From Rhodopirellula baltica (GTDB lineage: Bacteria; Planctomycetota; Planctomycetia; Pirellulales; Pirellulaceae): DNA of 64,000 nt. Under the pieces are notes generated by a model. It was given only the letters and a program-made list of their open reading frames with translations. It did no database searches and was not told where the DNA came from. The number at the start of each line of letters is the position of its first letter. Position 1 is the first letter of the stretch. Positions 17,688-27,388 of this stretch are shown here, piece by piece. The DNA lies in NCBI GenBank assembly GCA_002901265.1, contig PPHI01000039.1, forward strand, positions 79,248 to 143,247, in the 5' to 3' direction. Made by a program: the position numbers and the translations under genes.

Positions 17688-18767
17688 ATGCGACAAGACC
17701 TCTTTGAACAGCTAGGTCCAATCTGTCCCGTCTGTTCCAGCGACACCGAGCAATACCCTCTTTCAATTGGAGCAATCGATTGCCAAACCGACGATCACAT
17801 TGTCGAAGGGCAACTCCTTTGCGAAAATCCGAGATGCCGTCGTGAATATCCGATCATCGACGGAATCCCGCTGCTGATCCGTGACTTGAGAAGCTACCTG
17901 GCAAACAACGAAGCTTCGGTGCTGCGACGAGACGACTTGTCGCTGAACATCGAAAGTGTTCTTGGAGACTGCACCGGTCCATCGTCAGCGTTTAACTCGA
18001 CCCGACAGCAACTCAGTAGCTACGTTTGGGATCACTACGGCGATTTTGATCCCTCGGAATGCAACTCAGCGACTGCGCCCGGTTCGATGCTGAACTGCCT
18101 CCGGTCCGCACTCGACCTTGCCGAATTCCGGCCCAGCGGTGACCAAGCAATTTTGGACCTTGGCTGTGGACCAGGCAGAAGTTCGTTTGAAATGGCCCAA
18201 CGATTTAACCGACCTGTACTGGGCATCGACTTGCACTACCCGATGCTAAAGATCGCCTCAGCACTGACCCGTGATCAGAATCTTTGCTATTCGCGTCGCA
18301 AGGTCGGACTCGTCTACGAACGCTGCGAATTCAATGTCAAATTAGAACGGCCTGAGCTTGTCGACTTTTGGGCATGCGATGCGACAGCCCTACCGTTCAA
18401 AGCAGAAACGTTTTCCGCTGCGATAAGTTTGAACTTGCTGGACTGCATTCACTCTCCGATCGAAATGTTAATGTCACTCGACAAAGCACTTGTCGCGAAT
18501 GCTCCCGCAATTGTCGCATGCCCGTATGACTGGAGCGAATCGGCCACCTCGGTCGAATCTTGGCTTGGTGGTCATTCACAGCGAACACCGGACGGCGGAT
18601 CCAGCGAAGCAATGGTAAGACGCCTGTTGAATCCTAGTGGGCCCGATGCGATCGGCAACCTGCAATTGTTGGCCGAAGCCGACCACCCTTGGCACGTTCG
18701 ACTTCACAACCGAAGCTACATGACGTATCTGACACACGTCATGTCGATACAAAAACTCGCCAACTGA
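17688..18767 (+). CDS. SAM-dependent methyltransferase with N-terminal Trm112-like zinc-ribbon segment
   Basis: 359 residues. The first 65 residues look like a Trm112-type zinc ribbon: CPVC at 13-16 and CENPRC at 45-50, then EYPIIDGIPLLI. A class I methyltransferase follows, with motif I ILDLGCGPGRSSFEMA near residue 155, motif II VLGIDLHYPML, and a post-I acidic site FWACDATALPF. The substrate is unknown. It is 7 bp downstream of the PAAR gene and probably in the same transcript, so it may modify a T6SS component or cargo, or may simply be a passenger. It ends before a convergent operon. The family assignment is firm, the role is open. Confidence 0.8.
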   Translation: MRQDLFEQLGPICPVCSSDTEQYPLSIGAIDCQTDDHIVEGQLLCENPRCRREYPIIDGIPLLIRDLRSYLANNEASVLRRDDLSLNIESVLGDCTGPSSAFNSTRQQLSSYVWDHYGDFDPSECNSATAPGSMLNCLRSALDLAEFRPSGDQAILDLGCGPGRSSFEMAQRFNRPVLGIDLHYPMLKIASALTRDQNLCYSRRKVGLVYERCEFNVKLERPELVDFWACDATALPFKAETFSAAISLNLLDCIHSPIEMLMSLDKALVANAPAIVACPYDWSESATSVESWLGGHSQRTPDGGSSEAMVRRLLNPSGPDAIGNLQLLAEADHPWHVRLHNRSYMTYLTHVMSIQKLAN

Positions 18768-18917
18768 CGCTTCAAAGTATCGCATTCTATTGATTTTCAA
18801 GTGTTGCCTTGCGCGTCGTGAAATAGCATCCTCTCCACTGCTTGTGCGAGGCGAAAGGCGACCAAGGGACAAGACAAATCAGAACTTCAACAGGTCAAGA
18901 GACTCCGCAACAATACG

Positions 18918-18953
18918 CAAAAAGCGTCTCGTGGAAACCCACAAGACGCTTTC
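18918..18953 (-). terminator. Bidirectional intrinsic terminator between the T6SS block and the polysaccharide operon
   Basis: AAAGCGTCT (18921-18929) pairs with AGACGCTTT (18944-18952), with an inner GTGG/CCAC stem and AAAC loop. Read leftward the hairpin is followed by a run of five T, making it a good terminator for the long leftward operon. On the + strand the tail is TTTC, which is weaker but may end the T6SS transcript. Confidence 0.8.
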
Positions 18954-18990
18954 AAATTTCAAACATTGGCAACTGACGGATCAGGTATTC

Positions 18991-20844
18991 TCAATCATCA
19001 ACTCCTGACGTTGCTGAATGCCCTTCGTCCAGATCCAAGTTCAATGAAGTCCCATTCGGCCAATCAATGAGCAGACGACCATTTTGAAGCGTGATGGTTT
19101 CACGTGTCAATTCAGCCGCCGTGTCGATCTGTATTGTAAAACGGAGCCAAGCACGGGATGCGGGTTCCGAACTCAATTCCACGACGTCGTTGGTTAGACG
19201 CACGCCGAAGTCAGGGCAGTAGATACCTTTGGCGGTTTTCAACGAAGTCGGTACTGAACCGTCGCACCAAAGTTTGACTTCCTCACTGCCATTCGTACTC
19301 ACTAGGTCCGCCGAACCGTTTCCTACCGAATGGGTGAATGTCCAATCCGGATGCCAATGCAATCGCGTTATCGCAGACTCGGCAATCGGGCTACAATTGT
19401 CAAACCAATCGATAATCGACCATTGGGATTCAGAGGCCAGTAGAATTCGCCCGGCAGGAAATCCGAATGCATCATGCGCTGCTGCTACCCATTTAAACTC
19501 ACCAACGGCACCACGATTGTTCCATAAAGGATGGCCACGCCACCCCATCCGAAAACTGGACCAGTGATCACAGTGTTGACGACCGCCAACTTGCAAGACA
19601 TTGTGCGCCGCCGATCCTCGGCACAGCAAACGCAAATCGCCCGGCTCGTACTGAAAATTACCGGTATCCACGATCGCCGGCTTTCCGGCGATCGATGCCG
19701 TTATTTGGAACAAGTCCGCGTGCCCGTGAGCCGGAAGATGGTCGCAAGCTAGCGGTCCCAAATCAATCAGAATTTGGTCGCCATGGACCGATTGGTGTTT
19801 CCAATAATCAACTTGCGATTGATTGTCGCGTCCGACTTCCAGTCGATCGCACCATTGGAACAAGGACTTTAAATCGGGAGTTTCAGCGACGACGGAGTCC
19901 GACAACAACGGGATTCCTCCATTCGGTGTTGCAAGAAACTCCATGAACGATGCCATCCGAGCTGCCAAATCACGCAATTGCCGGGCAAAGTCTGACTTGG
20001 CAAAATTGGCTGCCTCTAGACAATGCAGCACGCACACCAGCATCAACGCGTGGTAGGTCGGTGTCCGTTCGAAGTGCTCGCCGGTTGGCAAAATTTGCAA
20101 TTCAAGCTGCGTCTTTAGTTGCGTTTCGACCCAAGAGAGATCCGGGACGGAGTCTCCGTCTAAATAACAGGCCACCAGATAGAGCGCCGTAAGGTTCTCC
20201 AATAGGTGATTGCCGCCGAGATCCAATTCCAGATTTTGACTCAGCCAGCGGATTTGCCCTGAGAGCGATTGCCAAAAAGCTGTCTGCACAGACTCGGAAA
20301 GCGGTCGAATCGCTTCAACACCGAGCCACACCGGAAGCCGGCGAGAGATACAGAATGGATGCCAAGCATCCGGGTCGCGCATCGGATGCTGATGCCGTGA
20401 GTCGCCAAGCCAAGACGCAATGATTTGCTCGGCGAGCGGCTGCGATTGGGAAGAGGCAACCTTTAAAAGAAACTCTTGAGACTGAAGATGAAATCGCCAG
20501 AGGCGCGTCGATTCAGGCGTCCAATCGACTTCGTATGCCCCGGCATCTATTTGCGTCACAAGTTGCAACGTTTCGTTGAGAAACGTAAACCGCCCATGTT
20601 CGATGCCGTGGAGATGCTCGTTGCGTCCAGGCCATAGATCGATCCGTTGTAATGCAACTTGTCGATAAGCCTGTTTGGCATTTGGCTTCCAAGCCACCAA
20701 CGGCTGATTCCCATCGAACACGAATCTCGCCGGTAATCGCCCGCGGAGCTTTCGCTGCAGCATTCGCAATCCACGCCAAAAGAATTGGCGTGGTTTGTGG
20801 TATCGCATTAGAGCGAGGATGCGTGAGAGACGCTGTCGCGACAT
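18991..20844 (-). CDS. Heparinase II/III family polysaccharide lyase-like protein
   Basis: 617 residues from ATG 20842-20844; an extension to 20949 would overlap the preceding gene. The N-terminal half is the all-alpha alginate-lyase-like domain. The C-terminal half holds the heparinase II/III signature: CDHLPAHGHADLFQ, then KPAIVDTGNFQYEP and CRGSAAHNVLQVGGRQ. Homologues lodged in exopolysaccharide loci are thought to trim or release uronate-containing chains. No signal peptide is visible at the start; there is a basic amphipathic N-terminus. It is the last gene of the leftward polysaccharide operon, directly before the terminator. Confidence 0.88.
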   Translation of the reverse strand: MSRQRLSRILALMRYHKPRQFFWRGLRMLQRKLRGRLPARFVFDGNQPLVAWKPNAKQAYRQVALQRIDLWPGRNEHLHGIEHGRFTFLNETLQLVTQIDAGAYEVDWTPESTRLWRFHLQSQEFLLKVASSQSQPLAEQIIASWLGDSRHQHPMRDPDAWHPFCISRRLPVWLGVEAIRPLSESVQTAFWQSLSGQIRWLSQNLELDLGGNHLLENLTALYLVACYLDGDSVPDLSWVETQLKTQLELQILPTGEHFERTPTYHALMLVCVLHCLEAANFAKSDFARQLRDLAARMASFMEFLATPNGGIPLLSDSVVAETPDLKSLFQWCDRLEVGRDNQSQVDYWKHQSVHGDQILIDLGPLACDHLPAHGHADLFQITASIAGKPAIVDTGNFQYEPGDLRLLCRGSAAHNVLQVGGRQHCDHWSSFRMGWRGHPLWNNRGAVGEFKWVAAAHDAFGFPAGRILLASESQWSIIDWFDNCSPIAESAITRLHWHPDWTFTHSVGNGSADLVSTNGSEEVKLWCDGSVPTSLKTAKGIYCPDFGVRLTNDVVELSSEPASRAWLRFTIQIDTAAELTRETITLQNGRLLIDWPNGTSLNLDLDEGHSATSGVDD

Positions 20845-20854
20845 GCGAACCGAT

Positions 20855-22194
20855 TTAGCAGTGGGCGTCGCTACTCGAAACGGCAACGTCGCCCTGCGTC
20901 GGACTGGCCGCTGATTCCCAGGTTCGGTCCGGCAAACAAAATGTTTCACCTGCCGCGGTCCGTCGAACGATTTCTAACATATCGGCTGCAAGGCGATCGC
21001 GATTGAAATACTCGGTAACGAACTCGCGTCCGGATCGTCCCATTTGGTCGACCTTCTGTGGATCGGCCGTCATCTCTTTTAGAATTTCAAACAGTTGTTC
21101 GTCGTTTTCCGGCTCCAATGACAAGCCGCTACCAGCATCCAAGACGATATCACGTGCCCGTCCTCGCACGCCCATGATGATCGCTCGCTCCATCGCCATC
21201 GTTTCAAAGATCTTGGAGGGGATCACATGCTCGAACAGATCAACCTTACTCAGGTGCACCAGACACGCATCCGATGCGGCTAGGGCGTCCGGCATCGCTG
21301 ATTTATCGAGCCGACCCGTTGTCTTCACCAAATCACCTAGATCGCGTTCTGCGATCATCTGTTGAAGTTGCTCAAGCGTCGCGCCACCACCAACGACCAG
21401 AAACACAACGTCGTCACGATTGGTCTTACGAAAACGCTCCGCCGCTCGGACAACGATTTCCAGCCCGTGCGCGCGTCCGACCGTTCCAATGTAGGAACAG
21501 ACGAAACGATCCCCCAACCCATAGCGGTCGGCAAACTCCCCCCCGTTGCGATTAGGATCGAATTGATCCGGATCCACACCATTGGTAACCGTGCTGATCC
21601 TATTGTGAGCATCGACTTTGCTCAACACATTGTCGCGATAGCCGGGGCCGACAGTCACCACATGATCAGCACTGCGGTACATCCAACGTTCGATGCGTTC
21701 CAACGTTCGGATCAGCAATCCACGACGAAGCGCACCAACCGTCACGATCGATTCCGGCCAGATATCACGGACTTCCAGAACGACGGGGCGGCGTTTCAGC
21801 TTACCGGCCAGGATGCCAGCGACACCACAAAAGAATTGTGGCGTCGTCGCAACGATGACGCTCGGGCGCGTACCATGAACAGGTACGCAAAGAGCGCCGA
21901 AAAGAGATACGAGACGTAGTTGACGATTAGCCCTACACGCCCCAGGTTTGGACGTATGAATGACCAAACACGGACAACGTTCACACCGTCAATCACTTCA
22001 CGCTGTGGCCACAGACGGTTTTTGTAACCCGGATAAACCTTCCCATCGGGCACATTCGGCGCACAGGTGATGACAGTCACGTCAACATCGGTATTGTCGC
22101 TGACCCACCGATTGACGTGCTCCGACGTCCGAGAGGCCGGAGCGTTGCCTTCGGGGGTGTAATAGTGCGTAAAGAAAACGACTTTGAGGGCCAT
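20855..22194 (-). pseudogene. GT4 glycosyltransferase (WbuB-like), split by a one-base frameshift
   Basis: The gene starts at ATG 22192-22194 with ALKVVFFTHYYTPEGNAPASR, the usual opening of this GT4 family, and reads in one frame to about LFAYLFMV near 21875. The homologous continuation RPSVIVATTPQFFCGVAG is in the next frame and runs to 20855, with the GT4 donor-site region LFEHVIPSKIFETMAMERAIIMG. The joined length of 1340 nt is one short of a multiple of three, as expected for one lost base. The likely site is the CCC tract (GGG at 21864-21866 on the + strand). As given, neither half is a whole enzyme. If the base is a sequencing error, the product has about 446 residues and transfers a sugar during repeat-unit assembly. 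Confidence 0.8.
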
Positions 22195-22254
22195 TTGCAG
22201 CTGAAACGATTGGACATTGGTGGGGACGCGAAGATTCGCGCAATTGTCAGTCAA

Positions 22255-22424
22255 TCGTTGCCGAAAGTTACCACCTACGCAACTAAGAATCAGCTAATCC
22301 GTCCCAGTTCGGCAAGCAACTGGGACGATCAAGTGGATCAGGCGTTCAATTGGACCGTTGTAGGCCCAATAACGCAACAATTGAGACATCCCGTCAGCTC
22401 TTGCCCCAAAACAGAACTTCCCGG
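22255..22424 (-). other. Spacer between FkbM and GT4 genes with a 9-bp hairpin
   Basis: 170 bp without a gene. GTCCCAGTT (22301-22309) pairs with AACTGGGAC (22318-22326) around an 8-nt loop. There is no T-run. This is one of the longer gaps in an otherwise tightly packed operon. Confidence 0.35.
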
Positions 22425-23177
22425 TCATGTGGTTCCCGATGGAATTCTCCGACGGTAAACCTTGTTGGCGTAAGAACGGGATCGCCAAATGCGGTCCCAG
22501 AGATAACCGTGCTGTTCAAGCAACGAATCAATTTCTGCTTCATTGGAATCGCGGACTTCGACAAGAATCCAGTCGAAGGTTGTTTTGTCGAAGGCCACAC
22601 CTTTTAAGACTTCGAGCTCATATCCTTCTACATCGAGCGAAAGCAAGTCGACATGCCGGACTGAGCATTCGTCAAGAATACTCTGCAACGTGCGAGCAGT
22701 GACTTCAATCGCCGCTTTGGCGTTCAATCGCTGGATTTCTAAACCGTTTCGGATATGAGCATCGATCACTTCAGCATTGATCGCGCCATCGTTGACAACA
22801 CTCATCAACCCGGCCTGTTCGAGCTGTACAGTCGGATTCGGATATCCTTCGCGCACCAACGCCGCATTGAAAACTTTTGAACCCTTCCGCAGCTTTCTGC
22901 ACTGTTCATAAAGCTCAGGCGTAGGTTCAACCAGAATTCCAGTCCAACCAAGCACACGTTCGAAATAATACGTGTTGCTTTGGCAGACGCCGTTGTTCGC
23001 ACCTGCCTCAATGAAGACCCCACCTCGTTTGCCTTTCAAAAGGGAAACCAACTGAAGGTCAAGGTGTTCGAGGCCAACCGAGGAGAACAATCCGATTCCG
23101 AATCGTTCACAAGTTGGTCGAACCAGATGGTTTTTGACTGCCCGGAGGCATGAATTGAACATTTCCTGAGGCCTCAC
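22425..23177 (-). CDS. FkbM family methyltransferase
   Basis: 250 residues. FkbM-type SAM fold: GGVFIEAGANNGVCQSNTYYFE is motif I, VEPTPELYEQCR is motif II, and VDLLSLDVEGYELEVLKG is the diagnostic FkbM block. Such enzymes O-methylate sugars or other hydroxyl groups. The start overlaps the stop of the flippase gene by 4 bp (ATGA), so translation is coupled. It is one of two FkbM genes in this locus. Confidence 0.9.
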   Translation of the reverse strand: MRPQEMFNSCLRAVKNHLVRPTCERFGIGLFSSVGLEHLDLQLVSLLKGKRGGVFIEAGANNGVCQSNTYYFERVLGWTGILVEPTPELYEQCRKLRKGSKVFNAALVREGYPNPTVQLEQAGLMSVVNDGAINAEVIDAHIRNGLEIQRLNAKAAIEVTARTLQSILDECSVRHVDLLSLDVEGYELEVLKGVAFDKTTFDWILVEVRDSNEAEIDSLLEQHGYLWDRIWRSRSYANKVYRRRIPSGTT

Positions 23178-24556
23178 AGTTCGATTCCGGACTCACCCTT
23201 CCACGGCTTCTCTAGCGTTCTCAGTTGCAGCTTTGCGAAGCCTCTGGTTGGACGGAACACAAAACTCATTATCCACGCCGAAGTCGCGTAGCTTAGAACG
23301 GTTGCCAACGCCGCACCGTATTCCGCCCAGATCGGAATCATCACGTAGTTCAATGTCAGGTTGGTTGCCACCCCAATCAACGTGGCCCACATTTGATACA
23401 AGTGTGCCTTTTCGAGGTTCAAATGCTGTGACCGCGCGACCCCCAAAAAAACAAACATGATCGCGATCGCGTGAAGCCTGAAACAGGGAACACTCCGATA
23501 GTATTGGTCGCCAAACAGCAGGTAGATCAATGGCGGCACAAGAATCTCTGCGACCAGCAATGTCGCATATGCCCCCAATGTATTGAGTCGCAGATAGCGG
23601 TACATAGCCACCGAGTATTCCTTACGACCGGCCGCGTGAGCTTTGGTCAAACCAGGAAACAAGGTGTTGCCGAGCGCGAGCGGAATGAAAAACCAGAACC
23701 CTGACAATCGCGCCGCCACCGTATAGATACCGACCACCTCGGGGTTGGTCATGACACGCAACATCACGATATCGACATTCATGTACAACGCGATGCTTAA
23801 ACCCGAAAGGATCAAAGGCCACGACTCGCGGAGCAAGGTCAAAAACGTGTGAGCGTCGGGAAGATGAAACGTCGGCAAGAGCTTGAGTATCTTGGCAAGC
23901 ACACTGGTAACGAGAACCGTTCCCATCACAGTGGCAGCGTTGATGATCGCAAACGATTCGATCCCAAAATCGAATTCCACCATGCAAACTTTGATGATCG
24001 CGGTGATGACGAGAATCGAATTGGTGATCCAAACGATCCACTTTTCCCGGATTTCGGCTTGAAATAGCAGACGCGGCACGTCGAACGCGATCGTGGTCAA
24101 CGGTAAACAACCGATGATCAAAACCGACGCTTCAACCTGCGACTCGCTAGGGACAACTCCCCAGGCGACCAACGTCCAGAGCAAGAAGTACGAAAGCAGC
24201 CCGATCGCAACCCGTGAGAAAACGACCGTCCAAAACAGCTTGCTTCGATCGCTCTGTTTAACAAACTCACGAACAACCACACTGTCAAACCCAAGCGTGG
24301 TCAATGGAGTGAGGATTGCAAGCAACGACCCGGCAAATGCCAAGATGCCGTACTTGCCAGGGCCCAGATAATTCGCAACCAAGGCCGCGACGAAGAAGCC
24401 ATGGAAGATCTGCAAGCCCTTGTCAGCGGTCAACCAAAACAAGTTCTCGGCGAGCTTTCGACGGTATGGTGTTAACCAAATCGCCGTTTGTGGATTCAGT
24501 TGCTTCAAGCGAAACAAGTCTACGATCCCAAGAAATGCGGGCTTTTCAATTTTCAA
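23174..24556 (-). CDS. Polysaccharide flippase, Wzx/MOP superfamily
   Basis: 460 residues with about a dozen hydrophobic segments. The N-terminal pattern NYLGPGKYGILAFAGSLLAILTPL is typical of Wzx-like oligosaccharide flippases, which move lipid-linked repeat units across the inner membrane. The 30-residue N-terminus before the first membrane helix is basic and cytoplasmic. It is coupled by a 4-bp overlap to the downstream FkbM gene. It is the second flippase of the locus; the other is at 33052-34524. Confidence 0.9.
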   Translation of the reverse strand: MKIEKPAFLGIVDLFRLKQLNPQTAIWLTPYRRKLAENLFWLTADKGLQIFHGFFVAALVANYLGPGKYGILAFAGSLLAILTPLTTLGFDSVVVREFVKQSDRSKLFWTVVFSRVAIGLLSYFLLWTLVAWGVVPSESQVEASVLIIGCLPLTTIAFDVPRLLFQAEIREKWIVWITNSILVITAIIKVCMVEFDFGIESFAIINAATVMGTVLVTSVLAKILKLLPTFHLPDAHTFLTLLRESWPLILSGLSIALYMNVDIVMLRVMTNPEVVGIYTVAARLSGFWFFIPLALGNTLFPGLTKAHAAGRKEYSVAMYRYLRLNTLGAYATLLVAEILVPPLIYLLFGDQYYRSVPCFRLHAIAIMFVFLGVARSQHLNLEKAHLYQMWATLIGVATNLTLNYVMIPIWAEYGAALATVLSYATSAWIMSFVFRPTRGFAKLQLRTLEKPWKGESGIEL

Positions 24557-24595
24557 ACGCCTAGTTCGACCCGTACGGCGCCTGAAATGCTGTTG

Positions 24596-26719
24596 TTAGA
24601 GCTTCTCGCGAATCTGTTGATCGGCTTGGAGCGTTGCACGCGATACTTCGAACATTTCTTGGGCCGAGATGAGCCACTCGCCGCGACGACAGACTGTATC
24701 GACAAACGACTCGACCTCTGCCGCGTGCCCCTTATCCTGACGGCGTGTTTTGAGTGTCTGCTTTCCACCGATCACGCTTGATTGCCGGAAATTGTTGATC
24801 ACCGCAACATTACCGCCTGCAAAGACTTCGACGCGTTCCTTCGGAAAAGCTTTGCTACCGTTGGATAGATAGTGAACCGAAGCAATCGAGCCGTCGGCGA
24901 ATGACAATTGGATCGTCGCACAATCACCTAGGCGTCCATCGCCGCCCGACATCGGCGTCGCATTCACATCGACAATCGGTGAATCGATCATGAAGCGAGC
25001 CAAATCAATAAAGTGACACGCTTCCCCAATAATCCGACCGCCACCAACCGTGCGATCTTGAGTCCAGTGATCAGCTGGAATCATCCCAGCATTGACGGTA
25101 ATAACGGCAGTCTTCGGCCCAGTTGCCGCCGACAGCCACGACTTGACCGCAACCGTGTGCGGAGAAAAACGGCGATTGAATCCGATGACAAAACGCTGAG
25201 CCGGATTGCGTTCCATTGCCTCTTCGATCGACGTCAACTCTTCTGTCGTCATCGCCAGCGGCTTCTCGACAAACACATGCTTTCCATGGTCCATCGCGTC
25301 AGCCACGATTGCGGCATGGGTATTGTGTGGGGTGGTGACAAATACCGCATCGACTTCGGCTTGGTTCAAAATTGTGCCAACGTCGGTTCCACAATTCGCG
25401 AAGCCAAACTTCTTGGCCGCATGCGAGGCCGAAACGCCGGTTTGACTGACAATTGAATGCCGAACGACTTTTGCATCGGGCAGCAGCGGCAAAAGCATTC
25501 GCGTCGTAAATGCACCCGCACCGATAAATGCTAGAGAAGGTCGGTCACTCGATCGTGCCGGCACATCCGACTGTGCCTGCATCGGCAGAAGCTGACTTCG
25601 TTTTTGTACGACATCATGAGCAGGGTAATCCAATACGATGCCCAAAGCCGTCTTGTCGTAGATCGCTTGATAGCCATCGAGTGCGTCATCAAACGAAAAT
25701 CGATGCGTCGACAATGATGCGGTATCGAGTTTGTTATCCGCCATCAGTTGCAAGACGGCTTCGAAATTTCTTTTCTCCGTCCAACGAACGAAACCGATCG
25801 GATAATCCAATCCAAGTTTTTCGTAGTTCGGATCGTAGCGTCCGGGGCCATACGAGCACGAAACTTGAAAGGAGAGTTCCTTTTCGTAAAAGTCAGCTCG
25901 TCGAAGGTTTAAACCGATGACTCCGACCAAAACAATTCGTCCTCGTTTGCGACACATCGTTGCCGCTTGGTGGACCAATTCGTCGCTCTTGGTCGATGCT
26001 GTGATGACGACCCCATCAACTCCGATACCGTCGGTCCATAGCTCCGCCGCACGTACCGGATCTTCGCCTTTGCTTAGGTCGACGACTTGTGCGCCGAACT
26101 GCTTCGCAAGCGCAAGCTTTCGTTCGTCAAAATCGATCCCTAAGACCTGGCAACCTTGCGCACGCAACATCTGCACTGTCAACAAACCGATCAGTCCCAA
26201 CCCGCTGACAACGATTCGTTCGCCCAGCGTCGGTTGAATCAATCGGATTCCTTGAAGTCCGATCGCGGCGACGACGGTGTACGTCGCTTCTTCATCAGTC
26301 ACCGAATCAGGAATCTTGGCGACCAAATTCTCAGGCACCGAGACCATTTCGGCGTGAGGTCCATTGCTGACAACGCGGTCGCCAACCGTGAACGCCGATT
26401 GCTCCGAACAGCTATCGACGACGCCGACGTTGCAGTACCCAAGCGGAATGGGCGCGTCGAGTTTTGCTTTCACAGCGTCAACGGTCGTCCAAAGTCCGTC
26501 CGTTTTAATCTTCTGCAAGACCTGTTTGACCTTATCCGGTTGCGATCGCGCTTTTGCGAGATAGCCACCGCGACCAAAGTCGATCAGCATCTTTTCGGTG
26601 CCGAGCGAAACCAATGTCTGTCGCGTTTGAATCAGGACACTGCCGTTCGACCTGCGAGGGCACGGAACATCCGCGAGGATGGTTTCACCACTACCCAAGT
26701 TTTGTAAAATCTGTTTCAT
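24596..26719 (-). CDS. Two-domain oxidoreductase: zinc-type (MDR) dehydrogenase fused to Gfo/Idh/MocA domain
   Basis: 707 residues. Residues 1-370 are a medium-chain dehydrogenase with the nucleotide site SGLGLIG near 172-178. Residues 395-707 are a Gfo/Idh/MocA oxidoreductase with the second Rossmann motif FIGAGAF near 398 and the EKPLA motif near 485-489. This fused architecture recurs in bacterial exopolysaccharide loci, often near heparinase-like genes as here, and is thought to modify a nucleotide sugar. The substrate is unknown. The whole protein is intact. Confidence 0.9.
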   Translation of the reverse strand: MKQILQNLGSGETILADVPCPRRSNGSVLIQTRQTLVSLGTEKMLIDFGRGGYLAKARSQPDKVKQVLQKIKTDGLWTTVDAVKAKLDAPIPLGYCNVGVVDSCSEQSAFTVGDRVVSNGPHAEMVSVPENLVAKIPDSVTDEEATYTVVAAIGLQGIRLIQPTLGERIVVSGLGLIGLLTVQMLRAQGCQVLGIDFDERKLALAKQFGAQVVDLSKGEDPVRAAELWTDGIGVDGVVITASTKSDELVHQAATMCRKRGRIVLVGVIGLNLRRADFYEKELSFQVSCSYGPGRYDPNYEKLGLDYPIGFVRWTEKRNFEAVLQLMADNKLDTASLSTHRFSFDDALDGYQAIYDKTALGIVLDYPAHDVVQKRSQLLPMQAQSDVPARSSDRPSLAFIGAGAFTTRMLLPLLPDAKVVRHSIVSQTGVSASHAAKKFGFANCGTDVGTILNQAEVDAVFVTTPHNTHAAIVADAMDHGKHVFVEKPLAMTTEELTSIEEAMERNPAQRFVIGFNRRFSPHTVAVKSWLSAATGPKTAVITVNAGMIPADHWTQDRTVGGGRIIGEACHFIDLARFMIDSPIVDVNATPMSGGDGRLGDCATIQLSFADGSIASVHYLSNGSKAFPKERVEVFAGGNVAVINNFRQSSVIGGKQTLKTRRQDKGHAAEVESFVDTVCRRGEWLISAQEMFEVSRATLQADQQIREKL

Positions 26720-26745
26720 CTACCAACCACACTTGCCGATTCGGC

Positions 26746-27315
26746 TTACTTATCAATCTCACTAACGCTTTTTCGCCGACATTTCAGTCCGCTCACAACA
26801 GGGCCGTCAAGCATCTCTTGATGATGCAATCTGTCCTGTTCTTCGAACCGCATCTTTATCAAATTTGCCGGTACGCCCGCAACGATCTCATAGGGTCCCA
26901 CATTTTTTGTCACGACTGCGCCAGCGGCAACAATCGCCCCGTCTCCGATGACGACCCCCGACATCAATATCGCACCGTAACCGATCCAAACATCACGACC
27001 GATCCTCGTACGTTTTGCAGTCGGACGCCCCGAAAATACCGTTGGAACCCCAGGAAGATCGAACACATGATCATGACCGACAATTGCAACTCGCGACGCA
27101 AGAAGCGAATACCGACCAATCTCAACCCCAGTTGTGAGCGAGCACTCCGCTCCCACGAACGCGTGTTCGCCTAAAATGAGATCACGGCACACTTTAGCGC
27201 TCGGAACGATATACGCGGATTGATGTACCGATTTGCATCCACCGATTCGCCGGCGAAATGCCATATAGCTCGTGCGGCGAACCGAATTTATTGAATCAAA
27301 AATTGAAGCATTCAC
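26746..27315 (-). CDS. Hexapeptide-repeat (left-handed beta-helix) acyltransferase
   Basis: 189 residues. Imperfect hexapeptide repeats run from AYIVPSAKVCRDLILGEHAFVG to VVIGDGAIVAAGAVVTKNV, and the end block YEIVAGVPANLIKMRF is the classical LbH acyltransferase finish. A histidine in VAIVGHDHVF is a candidate catalytic residue. Likely O-acetylation of a sugar of the repeat unit, or use of a similar acyl donor. 26 bp separate it from the two-domain oxidoreductase gene. Confidence 0.88.
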   Translation of the reverse strand: MNASIFDSINSVRRTSYMAFRRRIGGCKSVHQSAYIVPSAKVCRDLILGEHAFVGAECSLTTGVEIGRYSLLASRVAIVGHDHVFDLPGVPTVFSGRPTAKRTRIGRDVWIGYGAILMSGVVIGDGAIVAAGAVVTKNVGPYEIVAGVPANLIKMRFEEQDRLHHQEMLDGPVVSGLKCRRKSVSEIDK

Positions 27316-27388
27316 GTTTTAGCACCAATAGCGTCTCCCGCTTCGATTCGAGCAGGAGGAATGTCTCAAACTCTTTTAGAAAGCCGGA

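Noticed and set aside
21840..21890. Programmed -1 ribosomal frameshift in the GT4 gene
   Set aside because: No X XXY YYZ slippery heptamer or strong downstream structure was found at the junction, and three other genes show the same kind of break without such a signal.
21796..22254. A separate 152-residue protein
   Set aside because: It is the N-terminal half of the GT4 gene and its last 25 residues are frameshifted text.
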